Shown here piece after piece: positions 1 through 4,434 of a stretch of 5,346 bases of DNA. Position numbers and translations under genes: made by a program. Numbering within the stretch: the stretch's first letter is position 1; each line of letters starts with the position of its first letter. The notes below the pieces were generated by a model. It worked only from the letters and a program-made list of their open reading frames with translations, was not told the origin of the DNA and made no database searches. The DNA comes from a bacterium (lineage in GTDB: Bacteria; BMS3Abin14): assembly GCA_020352595.1 (NCBI GenBank), contig CP070682.1, forward strand, positions 1,294,978-1,300,323, read 5' to 3'.

Positions 1-138
1 AGGGCACGGTACGGGGCCACGGGAGCGGGGAGGACGACCCTGCGAGATCCCCGACAGGATTCTCAACCGGACCAGGTTCTCGCTCACAGGCACCTCAAGC
101 AGACCCTGGGGTTCCTGAAGGAGCGGGGTGTGATCTGA
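1..138 (+). CDS. Possible C-terminal end of an unidentified upstream gene (5' truncated)
   Basis: Reading frame 1 is open from the first base to a TGA at 136-138 and would encode 45 residues ending in LKQTLGFLKERGVI. The last third reads like a natural helical C-terminus and uses mostly G/C third positions, as the neighbouring genes do. The first half is rich in Arg and Gly and looks less protein-like. A frameshift or a chance open frame in GC-rich DNA therefore cannot be excluded. The two other forward frames also stay open through most of this stretch. I do not recognise a family. If real, the gene ends 44 nt before the ComEA-like gene and could be co-transcribed with it. Confidence 0.35.
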   Translation, partial: RARYGATGAGRTTLRDPRQDSQPDQVLAHRHLKQTLGFLKERGVI

Positions 139-174
139 AGGATCAGGACGGGGCGTGGCCGTGATCTTGCAGAT

Positions 175-180
175 GGAGGG
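175..180 (+). promoter_or_regulatory. Shine-Dalgarno of the ComEA-like gene, unusually close to the start
   Basis: GGAGGG at 175-180 lies just before the ATG at 183. GGAGG leaves only about 3 nt to the start, shorter than the usual 5-9. An in-frame TGA at 162-164, with no ATG, GTG or TTG between it and 183, makes 183 the earliest possible start. Confidence 0.5.
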
Positions 181-182
181 TC

Positions 183-842
183 ATGAAGCCAGGCCCTCGT
201 CAAGCCCGCGCCACCCTTCTCCTCTTCCTCCTCCTGTTCGCCGCTGGACAGATGAGGTTTTATCTCACGAGGCCCTTCTATCCCCAGCCGGGAGCGGGAG
301 GGGAGACCTGGCCACCGCACGGGAGCCTTGTGGACGCCACGGCCCTCATCGGCCGCGCAATGGAGGTCTTTCCCCCCGGCACAACGGTGCCCGACGCCCT
401 GGAAAGGCTCACCCTTGTTGCGGACACTGATCTCTCCGGCGTCAGACTGCCGCGAGCCGGAGTCCTGGTCAGGAGTCAGGGGGGCTGGCGGATACGACCC
501 ATGACCCAGGCCGAGAGGTGGGTCTGGCGGATCCCTATGGCGCTCCATGACTGCGAACCGGCCGACCTGGAGCGTATCGAAGGGATCGGTCCGGCCCTGG
601 CAGTCCGCATCTACGATCACGTGCGCACTGCCGGTCACCTGGATTCCATCCGGGAACTGAAGGCGGTACCGGGTGTCGGACCGGCAAGGGTTAGAACGCT
701 GGAGGAGGCCCTGGAGCTGCCTCTCGATTCCAGACGCCCTAATGGTTTCGGGGAGCTTCGAGGGGACACCCACCGTCCCATTGGCGGCGGGACCACCGGA
801 AAATCCACCATGACGGTTGACAGGATGCGCCGGAAACGTTAA
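183..842 (+). CDS. ComEA-like helix-hairpin-helix protein, membrane-anchored or secreted
   Basis: A protein of 219 residues. Residues 1-10 are basic and residues 11-22 ([12 protein letters not shown]) are strongly hydrophobic, which indicates a signal peptide or N-terminal anchor. Residues about 58-106 have the feel of a degenerate SLBB/soluble-ligand-binding segment ([15 protein letters not shown], then short beta strands), which is an uncertain call. Residues 121-177 form a tandem helix-hairpin-helix module with two hairpins, IEGIGPALA and VPGVGPARV, the ComEA signature. HhH domains bind DNA backbone non-specifically, and ComEA proteins receive incoming DNA during natural transformation. 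Many bacteria carry ComEA-like proteins of unknown role, so competence is not proven here. The tail (about 180-219) is basic and low in structure. The start at 183 is the only one that keeps the hydrophobic segment; the next Met (residue 24) would remove it. The 3' end overlaps the promoter proposed for cysE. Confidence 0.8.
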   Translation: MKPGPRQARATLLLFLLLFAAGQMRFYLTRPFYPQPGAGGETWPPHGSLVDATALIGRAMEVFPPGTTVPDALERLTLVADTDLSGVRLPRAGVLVRSQGGWRIRPMTQAERWVWRIPMALHDCEPADLERIEGIGPALAVRIYDHVRTAGHLDSIRELKAVPGVGPARVRTLEEALELPLDSRRPNGFGELRGDTHRPIGGGTTGKSTMTVDRMRRKR

Positions 843-845
843 ATA
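817..845 (+). promoter_or_regulatory. Putative sigma-70-type promoter of the cysE-iscRSU operon
   Basis: A perfect TTGACA at 817-822 is followed by a 17-nt spacer and TAAATA at 840-845. A 16-nt spacer gives TTAAAT at 839-844 instead. DNA from 838 to 883 is strikingly AT-rich against its surroundings. Transcription would start near 852, giving a leader of about 30 nt before cysE. The -35 box lies inside the last codons of the upstream gene. The -10 is only a moderate match. Confidence 0.55.
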
Positions 846-851
846 TTAGAA

Positions 852-880
852 AAAACCAAACATTCAAGTCGGAACTTAAA
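852..880 (+). promoter_or_regulatory. Candidate Rrf2/IscR-type operator just downstream of the promoter
   Basis: TTCAAGT (863-869) and ACTTAAA (874-880) form an inverted repeat with one mismatch around a 4-nt centre. In another register, AGTCGG at 867-872 fits the right half of the published IscR type 1 motif (AGTCRR). The matching left half at 852-861 is weak, about 6 of 10 positions. The site would lie at the start of transcription and cover the weak cysE ribosome-binding site (GGA, 871-873), a sensible place for autorepression. The match is imperfect and could be chance. Confidence 0.25.
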
Positions 881-883
881 GCC

Positions 884-1654
884 ATGTTCGAGAACATCAG
901 ATCTGATATCAGGGCTGTGAAGGAGCGGGACCCGGCGTGCAGGAGCTCCCTGGACGTCGTTTTCAGCTATCCCGGCTTCCACGCGGTGGTCATGCACAGG
1001 CTGGCCCACAGGCTGTGGAAGCGAAAGTTCTTCTTCATGGCGAGGCTCCTTTCCCACGTGTCGAGGCTGCTGACCGGCATCGAGATCCATCCGTGGGCCA
1101 CCATCGGCAGGGGGTTCTTTGTCGACCACGGAATGGGTGTCGTCATAGGCGAGACAACGGAGATCGGCGACAACGTCACCCTCTACCAGGGGGTCACCCT
1201 GGGGGGCGTGAGCCTGAAGAAGGAAAAGAGGCACCCGACCCTTCGCAACAACGTGGTGGTGGGCGCCGGCGCAAAGGTGCTGGGTCCTTTCGAGGTTGGC
1301 GAGAACAGCCGCATCGGCGCGAACAGCGTCGTCGTCAAGGAGGTCCCGCCCAACTCCACGGTCGTGGGCATCCCCGGCCGCATCGTCATCAAGGAGGGCA
1401 GGAAGGTAGACGAGGTGGACCTGAACCACCAGGTTATGCCGGACCCTGTGGCCCAGGCCTTCAACTGCATGATGGAGCATCTCCAGCTCCTTCACAAGCG
1501 CATCAACACCCTCAGCCAGCGTGAGGACCAGGACCAGGAGCAGTTCGAGGAGCTTCGGTGCAGGCTGGACAACATCGTCCGCAAGACCATCGAGGAGGCC
1601 GCAAAGAAACAGAAGGAGGAGACAGCCGGGGCTGAGGAGGTGAAAAGCCCATGA
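884..1654 (+). CDS. cysE: Serine O-acetyltransferase
   Basis: Transfers acetyl from acetyl-CoA to L-serine, giving O-acetylserine, the direct precursor of cysteine; cytoplasmic. The 256-residue protein has the helical N-terminal part (about 1-65, with [19 protein letters not shown]) and then the left-handed beta-helix of hexapeptide repeats (about 66-165). Family hallmarks are [23 protein letters not shown] (split at 68-79 and 80-90), with the catalytic Asp-His pair D81/H82, then [17 protein letters not shown] (104-120) and VGAGAKVLG (126-134). VVGIPGRIV (160-168) closes the fold. Residues about 185-256 are a long, charged, probably coiled-coil tail beyond the usual short C-terminus. The ATG at 884 has only a weak GGA ribosome-binding site. 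The stop overlaps the iscR start (ATGA). Its place at the head of an ISC operon suggests it feeds cysteine to IscS. Confidence 0.95.
   Translation: MFENIRSDIRAVKERDPACRSSLDVVFSYPGFHAVVMHRLAHRLWKRKFFFMARLLSHVSRLLTGIEIHPWATIGRGFFVDHGMGVVIGETTEIGDNVTLYQGVTLGGVSLKKEKRHPTLRNNVVVGAGAKVLGPFEVGENSRIGANSVVVKEVPPNSTVVGIPGRIVIKEGRKVDEVDLNHQVMPDPVAQAFNCMMEHLQLLHKRINTLSQREDQDQEQFEELRCRLDNIVRKTIEEAAKKQKEETAGAEEVKSP
1636..1643 (+). promoter_or_regulatory. Strong Shine-Dalgarno for iscR inside the end of cysE
   Basis: GGAGGTGA at 1636-1643 lies 7 nt before the iscR ATG at 1651 and within the last codons of cysE. With the ATGA overlap it fixes the iscR start and points to translational coupling. Confidence 0.75.
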
Positions 1655-2097
1655 AGGTCACCACGAGGTCCAGCTACACCGTGAGGGCCCTTCTCGACCT
1701 CGCCCAGCACTCCCTGGACGGCCGGCCGGTCAGGCTTTCTGACATCTCCGAGAGGGAGGGCATCTCCCATGCCTACCTCGAGCAGCTGTTCAACCGGCTC
1801 AAGAAGGTGGAGGTGGTCCGGGGGCGCAAGGGGCCGGGTGGCGGTTACGTCCTTGGCAAAAACGCCCGGAGCATCTTCATGGGTGAGGTGATCAGGGCTG
1901 TGGAGGGGGAGGAGAAACTGTTCCTTTGCACCGAGGACACCCCCGAGGGAGAAGGGTGTCCGCGCTACCCGGAGTGCATCACCCATCTGCTTTGGGAGCG
2001 TCTGTCCCAGCGTTTTCACCAGTATCTGAACTCCATCTCTCTTGCCGACCTTCTCAAGGAAGCCGAATCCCTGGAAAAAGGGGGAGACAAAGCATGA
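1651..2097 (+). CDS. iscR: Rrf2-family Fe-S regulator IscR
   Basis: A 148-residue winged-helix repressor/activator of the Rrf2 family; E. coli IscR is 162. Residues about 1-68 form the DNA-binding domain: [18 protein letters not shown], then [22 protein letters not shown] (split at 29-40 and 41-50), with the wing [10 protein letters not shown] (61-70). This closely resembles E. coli IscR, including the Glu of YLEQLF (E44) that tunes site choice in E. coli. The probable Fe-S ligands are C93, C103, C109 and H112 (CITH). The spacing is C-x9-C-x5-C-x2-H, whereas E. coli has C-x5-C-x5-C-x2-H. In known systems, cluster-bound IscR represses the isc operon and the apo form controls other promoters. 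Here it is the second gene and probably acts on the promoter before cysE. ATGA overlaps join it to cysE and to iscS. Confidence 0.93.
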   Translation: MKVTTRSSYTVRALLDLAQHSLDGRPVRLSDISEREGISHAYLEQLFNRLKKVEVVRGRKGPGGGYVLGKNARSIFMGEVIRAVEGEEKLFLCTEDTPEGEGCPRYPECITHLLWERLSQRFHQYLNSISLADLLKEAESLEKGGDKA

Positions 2098-3257
2098 ACC
2101 GCATCTATCTCGATCACAACGCCACGACACCGGTCCGCCCCGAGGTCAGGGACAGGATGCTCCCCTTCCTCGGGGAGCTTTTCGGCAACCCGTCCTCGGC
2201 CCACTCCTTCGGTCAGGAGGTCAAGCCCCACCTCGAGGAGGCCAGGCAGAGGATAGCCGACCAGCTGGGGGCCAATCCGGCACAGATCGTCTTTACAAGC
2301 GGCGGTACGGAGAGCGACAACATGGCTGTCAAAGGTGTGGCATTCGCCGCCGAGAAGGGGCACATCGTCACTACCGTCATCGAGCACCCGGCAGTCATGC
2401 AGGCGGTTTCCTGGCTGGTCAAGAAGGGGTTCGAAGCCACCTACATCCCCGTGGGGTCGGACGGCGTCGTGAACCCGGACGATGTGAAGAGGGCCCTGAG
2501 ACCTGAAACCATCCTCGTCTCCGTCATGCACGTCAACAACGAGACGGGGGCCATACAGCCGGTGGAGGAGATCTCCTCCATCACGAAGGAGGCAGGAGTC
2601 CCCTTGCACACGGACGCCGTCCAGAGCTTCGGCAAGCTGCCCACCCGGGTGGACGACCTTGGGGTGGATCTCATGTCCATCGCCGCCCACAAGATCTACG
2701 GCCCCAAGGGGATTGGTGTCCTCTCTATCCGGAAGGGCACGCGCATCGACCCCCTCATCATCGGCGGGGCCCAGGAGAAGAGGAGGCGCAGCGGGACCGA
2801 GAACATCGCGGGAATCGTGGGCTTCGGGGAAGCCACCGTTCTGGCCGAGGCTGAGCGCGAGCAGGTCTACGCGAGGCTGGCGGCCCTTCGCCGCAGGTTC
2901 GTGACGGGCCTGGAGGCCAGCCTGACCGAGGTCTATGTCAACGGCGACGCCGCCAGGACCTTTCCCTCCACCGTGAGTCTCAGCGTCAGCCACGTGGAGG
3001 GTGAGTCCATGCTGCTTTCCCTGGACATGGAAGGCGTCGCCGTCTCCACAGGATCGGCCTGCTCCTCGGGATCGCTGGAGCCGTCCCACGTGCTGGTGGC
3101 CATGGGCATGGAGACCGTTCTGGCGCAGGGGACCCTGCGCTTCTCCATGGGACGCGGCACCACCGAGGCGGAGATCGACCACGTGCTCGAGGTTTTCCCG
3201 CCCATCGTGGAGAGGCTCAGGAAGATGTCGCCTCTGACCAGAAGCCAGGCCTGCTGA
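2094..3257 (+). CDS. iscS: Cysteine desulfurase IscS/NifS family
   Basis: A PLP enzyme that turns L-cysteine into alanine and holds the sulfur as a persulfide for IscU and tRNA thiolation enzymes; cytoplasmic, usually a dimer. The 387-residue protein starts [18 protein letters not shown], as the family does. Key sites are TSGGTESDN (68-76), H98 in EHPA, N148/N149 in HVNNETGA, D174 and Q177 in HTDAVQSFGK, the PLP lysine K200 in AAHKIYGPKG, RRRSGTEN (230-237), and the persulfide cysteine C323 in STGSACSSGSLEPSH, the long mobile loop typical of group I enzymes. The same frame is open upstream, but the ATG at 2094 is chosen for this alignment, the GGGGAG ribosome site at 2081-2086 and the ATGA overlap with iscR. 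NifS is the alternative name; without nif genes nearby, IscS is the better call. The protein ends in a Cys (SQAC). Confidence 0.96.
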   Translation: MNRIYLDHNATTPVRPEVRDRMLPFLGELFGNPSSAHSFGQEVKPHLEEARQRIADQLGANPAQIVFTSGGTESDNMAVKGVAFAAEKGHIVTTVIEHPAVMQAVSWLVKKGFEATYIPVGSDGVVNPDDVKRALRPETILVSVMHVNNETGAIQPVEEISSITKEAGVPLHTDAVQSFGKLPTRVDDLGVDLMSIAAHKIYGPKGIGVLSIRKGTRIDPLIIGGAQEKRRRSGTENIAGIVGFGEATVLAEAEREQVYARLAALRRRFVTGLEASLTEVYVNGDAARTFPSTVSLSVSHVEGESMLLSLDMEGVAVSTGSACSSGSLEPSHVLVAMGMETVLAQGTLRFSMGRGTTEAEIDHVLEVFPPIVERLRKMSPLTRSQAC

Positions 3258-3302
3258 AAGCGGATTTCAAATTTCAGAATTTAATAAGAAATCGAGGTTG
3301 AA
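3258..3302 (+). other. AT-rich iscS-iscU spacer with the iscU ribosome-binding site
   Basis: This is the only real gap inside the operon, 45 nt and clearly AT-rich. AAATT (3269-3273) and AATTT (3278-3282) could form a weak 5-bp hairpin. GAGG at 3294-3297 lies 5 nt before the iscU ATG and is its Shine-Dalgarno. I see no terminator here, so read-through from iscS is expected. Confidence 0.5.
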
Positions 3303-3680
3303 ATGAGCATGTACAGCGAAAAGGTGATGGAGCACTTCCGCAACCCCCGCAACGTGGGAGAGATCGAGAATCCCGACGGAGTTGGGGAGGTGGGTAACGC
3401 CGCCTGCGGCGACATCATGAAGATCTATCTCAAGGTCGAGGACGACATCATAAGGGATGTCAAGTTTCAGACCTTCGGTTGCGGGTCGGCCATCGCCACG
3501 AGCAGCATGGTAACCGAGATGGTCATGGGCAAGACCCTCGCGGAAGCCGAGCAGGTGACCAACAAGGCCGTGGCCGAGGCCCTGGACGGTCTGCCGCCCA
3601 CCAAGATGCACTGCTCAAACCTCGCCGCCGACGCCCTCCATGCAGCCATCAAGGACTACCGGGAGAAGCACAACAAGTAG
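3303..3680 (+). CDS. iscU: Fe-S cluster assembly scaffold IscU (NifU N-terminal domain family)
   Basis: The scaffold on which IscS-derived sulfur and iron form [2Fe-2S] and [4Fe-4S] clusters before transfer to target proteins. The 125-residue protein is full length for a single-domain IscU (E. coli 128) and lacks the extra domains of NifU. It opens with MYSEKVMEHFRNPRNVG. Cluster ligands are C35 with D37 (AACGD), C60 (FGCGSAIA) and H103/C104 (KMHCSNLA). The LPPTK stretch at 97-101 matches the LPPxK motif that the chaperone HscA recognises in E. coli IscU, although no hscA or hscB gene is visible here. Its position after iscS and before a strong terminator makes it the last gene of the operon. 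Confidence 0.96.
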   Translation: MSMYSEKVMEHFRNPRNVGEIENPDGVGEVGNAACGDIMKIYLKVEDDIIRDVKFQTFGCGSAIATSSMVTEMVMGKTLAEAEQVTNKAVAEALDGLPPTKMHCSNLAADALHAAIKDYREKHNK

Positions 3681-3709
3681 AAAGTGGAAAGTGGAGAGTA
3701 TAAAGTGGA
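3681..3709 (+). repeat. Heptamer tandem repeat, unit AAGTGGA (4 phased units, one degenerate)
   Basis: AAGTGGA occurs at 3682-3688, 3689-3695 and 3703-3709, all in one 7-nt phase. The unit between them (3696-3702, GAGTATA) is degenerate. The array begins at the first base after the iscU stop and ends just before the terminator stem. Confidence 0.75.
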
Positions 3710-3714
3710 AAGGG

Positions 3715-3743
3715 AAGGCCGCCCGGGAGGGCGGCCTTTTTTT
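3715..3743 (+). terminator. Strong rho-independent terminator of the cysE-iscRSU operon
   Basis: A perfect 10-bp stem, AAGGCCGCCC (3715-3724) with GGGCGGCCTT (3729-3738), closes a GGGA loop. A run of seven T (3737-3743) follows the GC core. It lies 35 nt after the iscU stop. Confidence 0.93.
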
Positions 3744-3779
3744 CCCCGGAACCTGTGGATCCATGGTTCGAAACTCGGC

Positions 3780-3788
3780 TGCTATGAT
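3780..3788 (+). promoter_or_regulatory. Possible extended -10 promoter for the Cys-rich gene
   Basis: TGCTATGAT at 3780-3788 combines an extended TG element with TATGAT, 5 of 6 matches to TATAAT. No good -35 is seen 16-18 nt upstream, as expected for extended -10 promoters. It lies after the terminator and about 60 nt before the next gene. A small tandem repeat, TGATAGAC twice at 3785-3800, overlaps it. Confidence 0.35.
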
Positions 3789-3849
3789 AGACTGATAGAC
3801 TGGATGGAAGAGTTCCCATGCCCTTTCAACACCCTGCCCAGGTGTCAGT

Positions 3850-4272
3850 ATGAAGAGAATGCTGATTTACAGGATCCTGAAAAAGAGACTCGGCTACAAC
3901 GACAGGGAGATGGAGAAGTTCAGGGCCGATGAGAGAAACGAGAGGGTTGTTTCGAAGATCCCCTCTCTCATGAAGAAAAGGCTCGTCCTGGAAGTCGTGG
4001 CATCCCACGGATGCAACAGCCAGCACCAGGTGGGTGACCGTTTTGTTTTTGATGCCTTCGGCAACCTGGATACACGCCAATGCCCGGACCAGGTCTGCGT
4101 GTTCCTCCTGGGCGGTGCCCAGAACCTCCTCTATGCCGGCATGGAGCTGTTCCTGGCCGATGCGGACCCCAACAGGATGACCTTCAAAAGGACCCACTGT
4201 GCCGATGTGGGCTTGGAATGCGGGGGGTGGGGAAAGGTTGTCGTGGAGTTGAAAGCGGAGGAAGAAAGCTGA
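3850..4272 (+). CDS. Small Cys/His-rich protein, resembles the TIGR04076 family, function unknown
   Basis: A 140-residue, probably cytoplasmic protein with no signal peptide or membrane segment. Residues 1-43 are a basic, helical N-terminal part (LGYNDREMEKFRADERNERV). The core at 44-135 resembles the short uncharacterised TIGR04076 proteins: a strand with LVLEVVASHGCNSQHQVGDR, then VFDAFGNLDTRQCPDQVCVF, a helical middle (LLGGAQNLLYAGMELF), and a last strand with HCADVGLECGGWGKVVVEL. Cysteines C55, C78, C83, C117 and C124, with H54, H59 and H116, could bind a metal or Fe-S cluster; this is inference from residue content only. AGGTG at 3840-3844, 5 nt before the ATG, supports the start; M4 is an alternative. 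It lies between the ISC operon and mnmA but is cut off from iscU by a terminator. The family call is from memory of the pattern. Confidence 0.75.
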   Translation: MKRMLIYRILKKRLGYNDREMEKFRADERNERVVSKIPSLMKKRLVLEVVASHGCNSQHQVGDRFVFDAFGNLDTRQCPDQVCVFLLGGAQNLLYAGMELFLADADPNRMTFKRTHCADVGLECGGWGKVVVELKAEEES

Positions 4273-4300
4273 CGGGGCGGGAAAGAACAAACCGCCCGGT
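4272..4300 (+). terminator. Weak possible terminator or hairpin after the Cys-rich gene
   Basis: GGGCGG (4275-4280) pairs with CCGCCC (4292-4297) around an 11-nt loop. Two more pairs outside one mismatch reach the last base of the stop codon. Only a TTTT tract follows, after a 6-nt gap, so termination would be weak. Confidence 0.3.
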
Positions 4301-4352
4301 GAACCGTTTTCTGCAGGCTGTGCCGACGATAAAACCTGGATCCTGAAAGCAG

Positions 4353-4373
4353 AACCAGGAACCAGGCACCAGG
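4353..4373 (+). repeat. Heptamer tandem repeat, unit AACCAGG (3 units)
   Basis: AACCAGG at 4353-4359 and 4360-4366 is followed by CACCAGG at 4367-4373. The array lies in the gap between the Cys-rich gene and mnmA and supplies the AGGG that precedes the small open frame at 4378. Confidence 0.75.
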
Positions 4374-4377
4374 GCCG

Positions 4378-4431
4378 ATGGATAAGAGCTCTCTCATTTC
4401 CATGCACTCTTTGCTCATGCTATTCCGATAA
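4378..4431 (+). CDS. Possible 17-codon leader ORF upstream of mnmA
   Basis: ATG at 4378 to TAA at 4429-4431 would encode MDKSSLISMHSLLMLFR. AGGG at 4371-4374 lies only 3 nt before the start. The frame is the same as mnmA and stops 3 nt before the mnmA ATG, so ribosomes ending here could re-start on mnmA, which has no Shine-Dalgarno of its own. The peptide has no runs of a regulatory amino acid. Chance is a serious alternative. Confidence 0.2.
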   Translation: MDKSSLISMHSLLMLFR

Positions 4432-4434
4432 ACG

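Noticed and set aside
84..773. Minus-strand open frame opposite the ComEA-like gene
   Set aside because: The + strand frame has a signal segment and two HhH hairpins; the antisense product has neither motifs nor normal composition.
839..1495. Minus-strand open frame opposite cysE
   Set aside because: Shadow of cysE; His/Asp/Val-rich composition and no recognisable domain.
1926..2093. Upstream in-frame extension of iscS (56 codons)
   Set aside because: It lies wholly inside iscR, is Arg/Pro/Ser-rich, and family alignment begins at [13 protein letters not shown] (2094), which has its own ribosome site.
2016..3182. Long open frame on the minus strand opposite iscS (388 residues)
   Set aside because: It is a by-product of the high GC third positions of iscS; the sequence is low in complexity, rich in Gly/His/Asp and has no family motifs, while the + strand has full IscS hallmarks.
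884..3680. Reading the cluster as a nif locus (NifS/NifU)
   Set aside because: The scaffold has only the N-terminal IscU domain, the regulator is IscR-like, and no nitrogenase genes are present.
3684..3932. Open frame beginning in the post-iscU repeat
   Set aside because: It runs through the repeat and terminator, lacks a ribosome site and overlaps the better-supported gene at 3850 in another frame.
3872..4348. GGATCCTGAAA present at both 3872-3882 and 4338-4348, flanking most of the Cys-rich gene
   Set aside because: An 11-nt match between two places in a 5-kb window is expected by chance, and the first copy is inside the coding region; no insertion-element features.
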